Assembly (NCBI RefSeq): GCF_022179805.1
Contig: NZ_BPUO01000025.1
Location: 1 to 64,000 of the forward strand
Source: Cupriavidus pauculus
GTDB lineage: Bacteria > Pseudomonadota > Gammaproteobacteria > Burkholderiales > Burkholderiaceae
Length of the DNA stretch: 64,000 nucleotides
Reading direction: 5' to 3'
The translations under genes and the position numbers were made by a program. The notes under the pieces are model-generated. The model ran no database searches, had not been told where the DNA came from, and saw only the letters and a program-made list of their open reading frames with translations. Below, in pieces: positions 33,561 to 42,161 of this stretch. The number at the start of each line of letters is the position of its first letter. Position 1 is the stretch's first letter.

Positions 33561-35366
33561 GTGGCACGTATTCCTTCTGAATCGCAGTTCGAGACGCACG
33601 ATGGCCAGACGCTGTTCTACCGGTACTGGCCGGCCGTTTCCACTTCCACTTCCGCTTCCACATCCACGGATTCCTCACTGCGTGGCGCCGTGCTGCTGTT
33701 TCATCGCGGGCACGAGCATTCGGGGCGCGTGGCGCATCTGGTCGACGAATTCGACCTGCCCGGGCATGCCTTCTTTGCCTGGGATGCGCGCGGCCACGGC
33801 CGGTCGCCGGGCGAACGCGGCTACAGCCCCGGCCTGGCCACGTCGGTGCGCGACATCCAGACCTTTGTCGACCATATCGCGGCCACGCATGGCATTGCGG
33901 TGCGGGACATGGCCGTAGTGGCGCAGAGCGTTGGGGCGGTGCTGGCTACCACCTGGGTCCATGACTACGCGCCGCCGATCCGCTGCCTGATCGCGGCGTC
34001 ACCGGCGTTCAAGGTCAAGCTGTACGTGCCGTTCGCGCGGCCGGGCCTGAAGCTGATGCACCGGCTGCGCGGCAAGTTCTTCGTCAACAGCTACGTCAAG
34101 GCCAAGTTCCTGACGCACGATCCCGAGCGGATCGCCAGCTATGACACCGATCCGCTGATCACGCGGCCCATCGCGGTCAACGTGCTGCTGGACCTCTACG
34201 AGACCGCCGACCGCATCGTGGCCGATGCCGCGGCGATCACGGTGCCCACGCAACTGCTGATCTCGGGCGCCGACTGGGTCGTCCATCGGCAGCCGCAGGA
34301 CACGTTCTTCGAACGCCTGGGCGCACGCGTCAAGGAAAAAGTCGTGCTCGACGGCTTCTACCACGACACGCTCGGCGAACTGGACCGTGCCCGCGCCGTG
34401 ACGGCGGCACGCCGCTTCATCGTGCGCGAGTTCGACACACCGTCGGAACCGGTTTCGCTGCGCCATGCCGACCGTTCCGGCCCGTTCAAGGATGAGTCCG
34501 ATCGCCTGGCGCGGCCGCTGCCTGCGGGCAGCCCCGCCGCGATGTACTGGGCGCTGACCCGCGCCGGACTGCGCTTCGGCGGCAAGCTGTCGGAGGGCGT
34601 GCGGCTGGGGCATGCCACCGGGTTCGACTCGGGGTCGACGCTCGACTACGTGTACCGGAACGAGGCCACGGGTCGTTTCGGCATCGGCGGCATGATGGAC
34701 CGCAACTACCTAGATGCGATTGGCTGGCGCGGCATCCGCCAGCGCAAGGTGCATGCCGAGGAACTGATCGGGGAGGCCATCGCCCGGCTGCATGCCGCTG
34801 GCGAACCGGTGCGCATTGTCGATATCGCCGCCGGGCACGGCCGCTATGTGCTGGAGGCGCTGGCGTCGCAGAAGGGGCGCCTGAACGGCGCGGCGGTGGC
34901 GTCGATCCTGCTGCGCGACTACAGCGACATCAACGTGGAACAGGGTCGCGTGCTGATCGAGGCCAAGGGGCTGTCCGGCATCGCGCGGTTCGAGAAGGGC
35001 GATGCGTTCGATGGCGACGACCTGGCCGCGCTGGCGCCACCGCCGACGCTGGCCATCGTCTCGGGGCTCTACGAGCTGTTTGGTGACAACGAGATGATCG
35101 CGCGCTCGCTGGGCGGCCTGGCGCGCGCGGTGCCGCCGGGCGGCTATCTGGTCTACACGGGCCAACCGTGGCATCCGCAGCTCGAATTCATCGCGCGGGC
35201 GCTGACCAGTCATCGTGCGGGCTCCGCCTGGGTGATGCGCCGCCGTTCGCAGGCGGAGATGGACCAACTGGTGCGCGAAGCCGGATTCGAGAAGATTGCG
35301 CAGCGCATCGACCCGTGGGGCATTTTCACGGTCAGCCTGGCGCGTCGGGCGCCCGACGCCGCATGA
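33561..35366 (+). CDS. ynbC: Alpha/beta hydrolase - SAM methyltransferase fusion, YnbC-like
   Basis: 601 residues in two domains. Residues about 10-290 are a serine alpha/beta hydrolase of the monoacylglycerol-lipase type: FHRGHEHSG, then WDARGHGRS (74-82), and nucleophile Ser123 in AQSVGAV. Residues about 380-595 are a class I methyltransferase with motif I VDIAAGHGRY (420-429). It starts at GTG 33561 with GGAG upstream, six bases after ynbA. The fusion matches E. coli YnbC. The pair could deacylate and methylate a lipid head group. A hexamer repeat encodes a Ser/Thr stretch at 27-39. Confidence 0.85.
   Translation: MARIPSESQFETHDGQTLFYRYWPAVSTSTSASTSTDSSLRGAVLLFHRGHEHSGRVAHLVDEFDLPGHAFFAWDARGHGRSPGERGYSPGLATSVRDIQTFVDHIAATHGIAVRDMAVVAQSVGAVLATTWVHDYAPPIRCLIAASPAFKVKLYVPFARPGLKLMHRLRGKFFVNSYVKAKFLTHDPERIASYDTDPLITRPIAVNVLLDLYETADRIVADAAAITVPTQLLISGADWVVHRQPQDTFFERLGARVKEKVVLDGFYHDTLGELDRARAVTAARRFIVREFDTPSEPVSLRHADRSGPFKDESDRLARPLPAGSPAAMYWALTRAGLRFGGKLSEGVRLGHATGFDSGSTLDYVYRNEATGRFGIGGMMDRNYLDAIGWRGIRQRKVHAEELIGEAIARLHAAGEPVRIVDIAAGHGRYVLEALASQKGRLNGAAVASILLRDYSDINVEQGRVLIEAKGLSGIARFEKGDAFDGDDLAALAPPPTLAIVSGLYELFGDNEMIARSLGGLARAVPPGGYLVYTGQPWHPQLEFIARALTSHRAGSAWVMRRRSQAEMDQLVREAGFEKIAQRIDPWGIFTVSLARRAPDAA
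33638..33667 (+). repeat. TTCCAC hexanucleotide microsatellite within ynbC-like gene
   Basis: Five consecutive six-base units: TTCCAC, TTCCAC, TTCCGC, TTCCAC, ATCCAC. They encode alternating Ser/Thr. Changes in copy number would keep the frame. Confidence 0.8.
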
Positions 35367-36760
35367 TGCCAGCCGAACCCGTGCCCGCGATGAACGCCGG
35401 CGGCACCGGCATGGCGCCCGCGCCGCGGCCGTGGGGGCTGGCCTGCCTGCTGCTGGCGGGCATGGGCGCGCTGTTCTTCGGGTCGTACGGGCTGGCCAAC
35501 TGGCTGGCCAGCCTGCGCAGCGACGTGCCTTTCTTCCACTACGAATGGGAGCGCCAGATTCCATTCATACCGTGGACCATCATTCCGTACTGGTCGATCG
35601 ACCTGCTGTACGCGATCTCGTTCTTCCTGTGGCGCACGCGCGAGGGGTTGCTTGCGCACGTCAAGCGCCTGCTGGCGGCGCAACTGATATCGGTGGCCTG
35701 CTTCATCGCGTTTCCGCTGCGGTTTGCGTTCGAGCGCCCCGCCACGGATGGCTGGCCGGGGCACCTGTTCACGCTGCTGGGCGGCTTCGACAAGCCGTTC
35801 AACCAGGCGCCGTCGCTGCACATCAGCCTGCTGGTTATCCTCTGGGTGGCCTACGCCATGCACCTGTCGCGGCGCTGGCGCTGGGGGCTGCATGCGTGGT
35901 TCGCGTTGATCGGCATCTCGGTGCTGACCACCTACCAGCATCACCTGATCGATATTCCCACGGGCTGGCTCGTTGGCTGGCTTTGCGTGTTCGCGTTTCC
36001 GCTGCCGGCTGCACTGGCGGCGCCGGAGCACGCGCAGCTTGCGGTCGGCGTGGCGGCAGCCTCGCCGGATCCGCGCACGCGCACGCTGGCCCGCCGCTAC
36101 GGCGCCGGTGCCGGGCTGGCGTGGCTGCTGTCGCTTGCGGTGCTGCCGTGGTCGGTCACCGCATGGCTGCTGATCACGTGGGTGGCGCTGGCGCTGCTGT
36201 GCGTGGCGCTGGTGTATCGCTCGGGGCGTCCCGAACGGTTTGGCAAGGCCGATGACGGCCGGATGCCGATGGCGGCATGGTGGATGCTGGCGCCATATCT
36301 TGGCGGGGCCTTCCTGAACACGCGTTGGTGGACGCGTCGCCATGACGCGGTGAGCCATGTGGCCGACGGCGTGTGGATCGGCCGGCTGCCGGGGCGCGCT
36401 GAATTGCAGCAGGCCGGCGCCGATGCGCTGCTGGACCTCACGGCGGAGTTTCCGGTTCGGCCCGGCGTGGCGGACTACCGCTGCATTCCCGTGCTCGACC
36501 TGACCGTGCCCAGCCAGGCGCAATTGCGGGCGGCGGTCGGGCAGATCTCGGCATGGCACGCCAACGGCAAGACGGTGCTGGTGTGTTGCGCGCTGGGCTA
36601 TTCGCGCAGTGCGCTGGTGGCGGCCTGCTGGCTGGCCACGCATCGCGGCGAGCGCGATGCCGGGATGGTGCTAGCGCAGTTGCGCGCCGCGCGGCCGGTG
36701 GTGCTGGGGCCCGCCAGCGTTGCCGCCCTTGAACGCTTTATGGCAGGAGACCAGGCATGA
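35363..36760 (+). CDS. ynbD: PAP2 phosphatase - dual-specificity phosphatase fusion, YnbD-like
   Basis: 465 residues. The N-terminal two-thirds is a polytopic PAP2-type lipid phosphatase with APSLHIS (149-155, His153) and HHLID (His193, Asp197). The C-terminal cytoplasmic domain (about 330-460) is a cysteine phosphatase with C409-x5-R415 in CALGYSR. E. coli YnbD has the same composite architecture. ATG 35363 overlaps the ynbC stop (ATGA), and its own stop overlaps the next ATG. Likely substrates are phosphatidyl-head-group phosphates made by the cluster. Confidence 0.85.
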   Translation: MMPAEPVPAMNAGGTGMAPAPRPWGLACLLLAGMGALFFGSYGLANWLASLRSDVPFFHYEWERQIPFIPWTIIPYWSIDLLYAISFFLWRTREGLLAHVKRLLAAQLISVACFIAFPLRFAFERPATDGWPGHLFTLLGGFDKPFNQAPSLHISLLVILWVAYAMHLSRRWRWGLHAWFALIGISVLTTYQHHLIDIPTGWLVGWLCVFAFPLPAALAAPEHAQLAVGVAAASPDPRTRTLARRYGAGAGLAWLLSLAVLPWSVTAWLLITWVALALLCVALVYRSGRPERFGKADDGRMPMAAWWMLAPYLGGAFLNTRWWTRRHDAVSHVADGVWIGRLPGRAELQQAGADALLDLTAEFPVRPGVADYRCIPVLDLTVPSQAQLRAAVGQISAWHANGKTVLVCCALGYSRSALVAACWLATHRGERDAGMVLAQLRAARPVVLGPASVAALERFMAGDQA

Positions 36761-37197
36761 ACGACGCCGACCTCACGCATGACGACGGCTGGCTGGCCCA
36801 CGCCACGGCGGCATCGCTGCGTGCCGCCGCACGGTTGAACATGGCCGGTCTGGTGCTGGCGCTTGTCAACGCGTGCCTGGCCGGCATCATGGCGCGCAAC
36901 GGCAGTGCGTGGCTGTTGGCCGGTGCTGGTGCGGCGCTGGCCGGCGCGGTGCAGCTATGGCTGCTGGTGCGTGTGGAAATCGACCGCAAGCTGTTCGATG
37001 CATTGTCCGGCGCCTGTACGGCGCGTGACCTGGCCGGGCTCGATGCCGCGCTGGTGGCGCTGGGCTGGGTGCCGCAGGCGCGCACCGGGCGGGCGATGGT
37101 GGACCGCGCCCGTGGCGCTGGCCGTTTCCTGGCGATAGCTGGCGCGCTGATGGCGCTGCAGTGGCTGGTCGCCGTGATGATCCTTTTCCTGAGGTAA
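36757..37197 (+). CDS. Small membrane protein of the lipid cluster
   Basis: 146 residues with three hydrophobic segments: about 28-46, 50-70 and 122-144. I recognise no family. It overlaps the phosphatase fusion by four bases and sits nine bases before the acyltransferase, so it is clearly co-translated with the cluster. The Arg-rich loop between segments 2 and 3 is probably cytoplasmic. It may be a scaffold or subunit for the membrane enzymes around it. Confidence 0.75.
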   Translation: MNDADLTHDDGWLAHATAASLRAAARLNMAGLVLALVNACLAGIMARNGSAWLLAGAGAALAGAVQLWLLVRVEIDRKLFDALSGACTARDLAGLDAALVALGWVPQARTGRAMVDRARGAGRFLAIAGALMALQWLVAVMILFLR

Positions 37198-37206
37198 CCG
37201 AATCCC

Positions 37207-37851
37207 ATGCACTGGATGGCAAGAATCGTCGCCCGCGCGATCATTGGCTTCGCGCGTTTGCTCACCGGCATGCAGGCGCGCTGGAACGGCTGCATGCCAA
37301 TGGCCACGCAGCGCGTGTACTTTGCCAACCACAGCAGCCACGGCGATTTCGTGCTGATCTGGGGCAGCCTGCCGCCGGACCTGCGTCCGGCCACGCGCCC
37401 GGTGGCGGGGGCGGACTACTGGCTCAAGTCCGGCGTACGGCGCTTTATCGGCCGCGACGTGTTCAACGCGCTGCTGATCGACCGTACTGGCGGCCGCGAC
37501 GGCACCGCGCCCGACCCGGTGGCGCAGATGGTGGCGGCCTTGGCGGCGGGTTCGTCGCTGATAATCTTTCCGGAAGGCACGCGCAATACCACCGACGAGC
37601 GGCTGCTGCCGTTCAAGAGCGGCATCTATCACCTGGCGCGCAGTTGTCCGGCCGAGGCCGAGCTGGAGTTCGTGCCGGTGTGGATCGACAACCTGAACCG
37701 GGTGATGCCCAAGGGCGAGATCGTGCCCGTGCCGCTGCTGTGCACCGTGACGTTCGGCACGCCGCTCAGGCTTGAGGCGGAAGAGCCCAAGGAAGCGTTC
37801 CTGGCGCGCGCACGTGCCGGCTTGCTGTCGATTGCCCCGCAACTGGATTGA
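37207..37851 (+). CDS. PlsC-type lysophospholipid acyltransferase
   Basis: 214 residues. The acyltransferase motifs are NHSSHGD (41-47, the NHx4D catalytic pair) and FPEGTR (121-126, glycerol-3-phosphate binding), with a single N-terminal membrane anchor. It is shorter than housekeeping PlsC proteins. In this cluster it would acylate a lysophospholipid or other lipid acceptor, possibly re-acylating the product of the YnbC-like hydrolase. E. coli ynbABCD has no such gene to my knowledge, so it is an extra module. Confidence 0.9.
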   Translation: MHWMARIVARAIIGFARLLTGMQARWNGCMPMATQRVYFANHSSHGDFVLIWGSLPPDLRPATRPVAGADYWLKSGVRRFIGRDVFNALLIDRTGGRDGTAPDPVAQMVAALAAGSSLIIFPEGTRNTTDERLLPFKSGIYHLARSCPAEAELEFVPVWIDNLNRVMPKGEIVPVPLLCTVTFGTPLRLEAEEPKEAFLARARAGLLSIAPQLD

Positions 37852-37864
37852 ACGGAAGGACAGC

Positions 37865-38821
37865 ATGCTTGACCTGCACATGATTCACGAAACCCAACTG
37901 CTGTTTGCCGGCGCGTTCGGCGTGCTGCTGCTGGCATCGACCATTGCCGCACTGCTGCGCTGGCGTGTGGCGCGCGGCCAGCCGCACAGCGTGATCGACA
38001 ACCTGGCCTCGCGTATCAACGCGTGGTGGTGGATGATCGGCATCCTTGGCGTGGTGTTTGCGATGGGGCGTGGCGCCATCGTGATCCTGTTCGCGCTGCT
38101 GTCGTTCTACGCGCTGCGCGAGTTCGTGACCATCACCACCACGCGGCGTGGTGACCATCGGGCCATCGTGGCTGCGTTTTTCTTCTTCCTGCCGTGCCAG
38201 TACATCCTGGTCTACGTCGGCTGGTACGGGTTGTTCTCGATCTTTATTCCGGTCTACGCCTTCCTGTTTCTGCCGATCCTGTCCGCGATGTCGTCGGAGA
38301 CCATGCGCTTTCTGGAACGCTGCGCCGGCGTGCAATGGGCCGTGATGATCTGCGTGTTCTGCATCTCGCACGTGCCGGCGCTGCTGACGCTGGACATTCC
38401 CGGCTTCGACGAGCGCAACCTGCTGCTGATCGCTTTCCTGGTCATCGTCGTGCAGGGCAGCGACGTGCTGCAGTACGTGTGGGGCAAGCTGATCGGCAAG
38501 CGCAAGATCGCGCCGCTGCTGTCGCCGTCGAAGACCGTGGAGGGGTTTGCCGGTGGTGTGCTCAGCGCCACCGCGCTGGGCGCGTCGCTCTGGTGGATCA
38601 CGCCTTACGGCTCGCCGATCAAGGCTGGCGCCGTGGCGCTGGTCATCGCGCTGATGGGATTCCTGGGCGGGCTCGTGATGTCCGCCATCAAGCGCGACCG
38701 GGGCATCAAGGACTGGGGCCATATGATCGAAGGGCACGGCGGCATGCTCGACCGGCTGGATTCGGTGGTGTTTGCCGCGCCGGTGTTCTTCCATGTGACG
38801 CGCTACTGGTGGGTGCCGTAG
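37865..38821 (+). CDS. ynbB: CDP-diglyceride synthase paralogue (CdsA family, YnbB-like)
   Basis: 318 residues with about eight hydrophobic segments. The phosphatidate cytidylyltransferase signature spans 273-299, with KR, KD, HGG and LDRLD in the expected spacing. It makes CDP-diacylglycerol, the donor for the YnbA-like transferase at the start of the cluster. It is not in the frr-uppS-dxr context of the housekeeping cdsA, so it is a dedicated paralogue. The ATG at 37865 was chosen because it begins the first TM segment; upstream codons overlap the acyltransferase. Confidence 0.88.
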   Translation: MLDLHMIHETQLLFAGAFGVLLLASTIAALLRWRVARGQPHSVIDNLASRINAWWWMIGILGVVFAMGRGAIVILFALLSFYALREFVTITTTRRGDHRAIVAAFFFFLPCQYILVYVGWYGLFSIFIPVYAFLFLPILSAMSSETMRFLERCAGVQWAVMICVFCISHVPALLTLDIPGFDERNLLLIAFLVIVVQGSDVLQYVWGKLIGKRKIAPLLSPSKTVEGFAGGVLSATALGASLWWITPYGSPIKAGAVALVIALMGFLGGLVMSAIKRDRGIKDWGHMIEGHGGMLDRLDSVVFAAPVFFHVTRYWWVP

Positions 38822-38939
38822 CCGGGCCAGGCTGGTCAGACCGGCCATGTCGCATTCCGGATCGCGCGGCGTCGCATTCCGGTTCGAAAGCCGGCCGGCG
38901 CGTGCCTAGACTCCTTGCACATCTACAAGGAGCAAGCCC

Positions 38940-39935
38940 GTGTCAATCCTGTCCTTTCCGGCGAAAGCCGTGCGCCATGCCGCGCTGGCCCTGACCCTCG
39001 GCGCCAGTCTTGGCGCGAGCATCGGCGGTGCGCACGCCGAAACCTGGCCCACCCGGCCCGTCGTCATCGTCGTGCCGTTTCCGGCAGGCGGCGGTACCGA
39101 CCTGGTGGTGCGCTCGATCCAGCCGCAACTGCAGCGCGAACTTGGCCAGCCGGTGGTGATCGACAACCGCAGCGGGGCGGGCGGCACGCTGGGCTCGGGC
39201 TTTGTGGCACGCGCCACGGCCGACGGCTACACGGCGGGCGTGGTGACCACCAGCACGCACGCGGTCAGCGTGGCCCTCTATCCGAAGCTGACCTACCAGC
39301 CGGCCAAGGACTTCAGCTATGCCGGCTTCATTGGCACGTCGCCGTATGTGCTGGCCGTCAACAACGCACTGCAGGTACCCGACACCAAGGCGCTGATTGC
39401 CCGGCTCAAGGCTGACCGCTCGCAGCACAGCTTCGGCTCGGTGGGCGTGGGCACGGTATCGCACCTGATGGGCGAGCAGTTCCAGAAGCTGGCCGGCGTA
39501 CCGCTGGTGCACGTGCCGTATCGCGGCGCCGCACCGGCCTACACGGACCTGATCGGCGGCCAGGTGCAGATCATGTTCGACAACCCGGTGGGCCTGGCGC
39601 CGTATATCAAGGCGCACAAGATCACGGCGATTGCCACCACGGCGCCCACGCCGCTGCTGGCCGATGTGCCGACGTTCGCCAGCCAGGGCGTGCCCGGCTT
39701 CGAGCAGCAGCTCTGGTACGGCATCGCGTTCCCGAAAGGCACGCCGGCGCCCATCGTCGACCGCTTCAACGCCGCGCTCAACAAGGTGCTAAGCGACAAG
39801 GCCGTGGCCGACGACCTGGCAGGCAAGGGCGTGACGGCACGCCCCGGCACGCCGGCGGCGCTGCAGGCGGCGGTACAGAAGGACATCCCCTATTGGGGCG
39901 CGATTGCCAAATCGGTGGGGGCGACGGGTGAGTAA
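38940..39935 (+). CDS. Bug-family (TctC) periplasmic solute receptor
   Basis: 331 residues. The signal peptide ends near GGAHA (residue 33), then TWPTRPVVIVVPFPAGGGTDLVVRSI, the Bug signature. It starts at GTG 38940, with AAGGAG (38927-38932) seven bases ahead. It heads a three-gene operon with PhzF-like and RidA-like enzymes, so it presumably captures the compound they process. No tctAB partners are present. Confidence 0.92.
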   Translation: MSILSFPAKAVRHAALALTLGASLGASIGGAHAETWPTRPVVIVVPFPAGGGTDLVVRSIQPQLQRELGQPVVIDNRSGAGGTLGSGFVARATADGYTAGVVTTSTHAVSVALYPKLTYQPAKDFSYAGFIGTSPYVLAVNNALQVPDTKALIARLKADRSQHSFGSVGVGTVSHLMGEQFQKLAGVPLVHVPYRGAAPAYTDLIGGQVQIMFDNPVGLAPYIKAHKITAIATTAPTPLLADVPTFASQGVPGFEQQLWYGIAFPKGTPAPIVDRFNAALNKVLSDKAVADDLAGKGVTARPGTPAALQAAVQKDIPYWGAIAKSVGATGE

Positions 39936-39936
39936 G

Positions 39937-40797
39937 GTGAGCAAGGTGGATATGGTCCGGGTCTTCGTACGGGACGGACAAGGCGGCAACCCGGTGCCGC
40001 TGGTGGCCGATGCCCAAGGCATGAGTGCGGAAGACATGCAGGCCGTGGCGGCCGAGTACGGCCACGAGTCGGCCTTCGTGCTGCCTAGTACGGAAGGCTG
40101 CGACTGGCGCTTTCGATTCTTCGTGCCGCAGCACGAAATGGAAATGTGCGGCCACGCCACCGTCGGTACGCTGTGGGCGCTGCGCCAGTGGGGGCTGTGG
40201 ACCACGCCCACCGCGCGTATCGAAACGCTGAGCGGGATCGTCGAGGCGTACTGGGACTGCGCGGTGCAGCGCGCCTGGATCTCGCAGCCGGCGGTGCGCA
40301 CGCAGTCGCTCGAACAGCCGCAAGCCGACCGCGTGGCAGCGCAGATGGGCTTGCCCGCCGGCGCCTGGACCGCCACCAACGCGGCCACCAGCCGTGTGAA
40401 GACCCTGATGGAGATGCCGTCGGTTGCCGAGCTCGATGCCCTGCGGCCCGATTTCGCGACCATGGAAGCGCTGTGCGCATCGATCGATTCCACCGGCCTC
40501 TATCCCTATGCGTGGAATGGCACGCAACAGGACGGCCTGCGCGTGGTGCATGCGCGGCAGTTCCCGAAATCGTCGGGATACCCCGAAGACGCGGCCACCG
40601 GCATCGCCGCCGCCGCGCTCTGGGGCTACCTGGCCGGCGAGGGCCTGCTGGGCAAGGGCACCGCCGCACCCATCGCGGTGTGGCAGGGCGATGCGATGGG
40701 CAGCCCTTCGGAAATCCTGGTGGCGCCGCGCCTCGATGCGCAGGGCGGCATGGTGGGATGCTGGCTCAGCGGTGCGTCGGTGTGGGACGCCCGATGA
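39937..40797 (+). CDS. PhzF-family isomerase/epimerase
   Basis: About 286 residues. The DAP-epimerase-like PhzF fold shows GNPVPLV near the start, the catalytic glutamate in GHESAFV (about residue 45), and the C-terminal YPEDAATGIAAAALWGYL motif. Characterised PhzF isomerises a dihydroanthranilate; most relatives have unknown substrates. Starts are ambiguous: GTG 39928 (overlapping the Bug stop), GTG 39937 and ATG 39952 are all in frame. 39937 keeps the KVDMVRVF strand intact. The stop overlaps the RidA-like ATG. Confidence 0.85.
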   Translation: MSKVDMVRVFVRDGQGGNPVPLVADAQGMSAEDMQAVAAEYGHESAFVLPSTEGCDWRFRFFVPQHEMEMCGHATVGTLWALRQWGLWTTPTARIETLSGIVEAYWDCAVQRAWISQPAVRTQSLEQPQADRVAAQMGLPAGAWTATNAATSRVKTLMEMPSVAELDALRPDFATMEALCASIDSTGLYPYAWNGTQQDGLRVVHARQFPKSSGYPEDAATGIAAAALWGYLAGEGLLGKGTAAPIAVWQGDAMGSPSEILVAPRLDAQGGMVGCWLSGASVWDAR

Positions 40798-41297
40798 CCG
40801 GGCAGGCGGTGGCTTTAACGGAATCCCCGGAATCGCGGCTGGCGGCGGTTGGCCTGGCACTGCCGCCTGTTTCGGCGCCGAGGGGCAATTACGCGCCTTT
40901 CTGTGCGATACCGGCCGGCGAAGCCCAATGGGTGTCGATCTCGGGCCAGGTCTGCCGTCTCGACGGCGTGGCCATGGCGGGCGAATGCCGGACCGACGAC
41001 GACCTGCCGCTGGCCCGCCAGGCCGCCGAAGTCTCGATGCTCAATGCGCTGGCCGCGCTGCGGCTGGCGTGCGACGGCGACCTGTCGCGCGTGATCCAGG
41101 TGGTGCGGCTGCGTGGCTTCATCCGCGCGGCGTCCACGTTCACGCGGCATCCGGCGGTGCTGGACGCGGCGTCGGCGCTGCTGCGCGTGGCGTTTCCGGA
41201 CCAGCCGTTGCCGGCGCGCAGCGCGCTGGGCGTGGCCAGCCTGCCCGATTGCGCGTGGACGGAAATCGAGATCGACGCGCTCGTGGCGCGTGCCTGA
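40794..41297 (+). CDS. RidA-family (YjgF/YER057c/UK114) protein
   Basis: 167 residues of the longer RidA-like subgroup: LPPVSAPRGNYAPFC, VSISGQVCRLDGVAMAG, and a C-terminal RSALGVASLPDCAWTEIEIDALV. RidA proteins hydrolyse reactive enamines/imines released by PLP enzymes. The catalytic arginine of canonical RidA is not obvious at its usual C-terminal place (RSALGV is nearest), so activity is uncertain. ATGA overlap couples it to the PhzF-like gene. Confidence 0.82.
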   Translation: MTGQAVALTESPESRLAAVGLALPPVSAPRGNYAPFCAIPAGEAQWVSISGQVCRLDGVAMAGECRTDDDLPLARQAAEVSMLNALAALRLACDGDLSRVIQVVRLRGFIRAASTFTRHPAVLDAASALLRVAFPDQPLPARSALGVASLPDCAWTEIEIDALVARA

Positions 41298-41315
41298 AAC
41301 GCTGCGGAGGCGCGG

Positions 41316-42128
41316 CTAAGACTGATCCGTGGTGTCGCGCAGCAGCCGGTGCAGGTGGCCGCTCGATGCAAAGCCAAGCTGCACGCTGACGCTGGCCGCC
41401 GACCGGCCAGCAGCCATCAGCGCGCGGGCGTGCGCGGCCAGCACGCGGCGCCGCAGGGCCACGGGGCTGGCGCCGCATTCGATCTGGCAGGCGCGCTGAA
41501 GTTGACGGATCGAGGCGCCGAGTTCGGCGGCCACGGCATCGATCGACGGCAGCGGCAGGTCGCGCTCCAGCGCCTGCGTGAACCGCCGCATCATGCGATG
41601 CGCCAGGGAAGCCGGTTCCTCAGGCGTCGCCAGCGGCCGGCTCGTCACGATCTGCTCGACGATGGCGCGCACCAGCCACGCCGCGCTCGACGGCGTGACC
41701 GTCGGCGCCAGCAGCGCTTCGAGCATCGCAATGGTCGGCGCGTCCAGGCGCATCGCACCCATCCGGTGGATGCCGGGCATGCGGTCCGGCGGCAGGTAAA
41801 GCTCGCCGTGGTGCTGCCGCGCGTGTTCAGAGGCCGTCAGATGGGACGTGGATGCCGGCAGCAGCACCGCCGTGCCACGCACCAGCGTCACCGCATGGCG
41901 TGCATCGGGGTCGCCTGACGTTTCGTCCCACTCCGCCTTGAGCCGGCCCATGCGCGGCCACAGCAGCATGCCGCAGTCGTGCGTATGCCATTCGCGCCGG
42001 AATGACGGCTGCCGGCTGTCATGCAGCGCAAATCCGTGCGTCTCGGTCAGGTGGAGCTTGGGAGACAGGTGGGGGCGGTGGGTCATCACGGGCAATCCGG
42101 CGGGCAGGGGTGACACGCGGTTGATCAT
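41316..42128 (-). CDS. AraC-family transcriptional regulator with cupin-like N-terminus
   Basis: 270 residues. The N-terminal part (about 30-110, FRREWHTHDCGMLLWPRMG) resembles a cupin sensor. The C-terminal double HTH spans about 165-265 (IDAVAAELGASIRQLQRACQIECGASP; VSVQLGFASSGHLHRLL). It may start instead at an internal ATG (42086), as the first 14 residues look unconserved. It is convergent with the Bug-PhzF-RidA operon with 18 bp between stops. Confidence 0.85.
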   Translation of the reverse strand: MINRVSPLPAGLPVMTHRPHLSPKLHLTETHGFALHDSRQPSFRREWHTHDCGMLLWPRMGRLKAEWDETSGDPDARHAVTLVRGTAVLLPASTSHLTASEHARQHHGELYLPPDRMPGIHRMGAMRLDAPTIAMLEALLAPTVTPSSAAWLVRAIVEQIVTSRPLATPEEPASLAHRMMRRFTQALERDLPLPSIDAVAAELGASIRQLQRACQIECGASPVALRRRVLAAHARALMAAGRSAASVSVQLGFASSGHLHRLLRDTTDQS

Positions 42129-42161
42129 ACGCCGATCAAAAACGCCCAGGGGCCAATCGTC

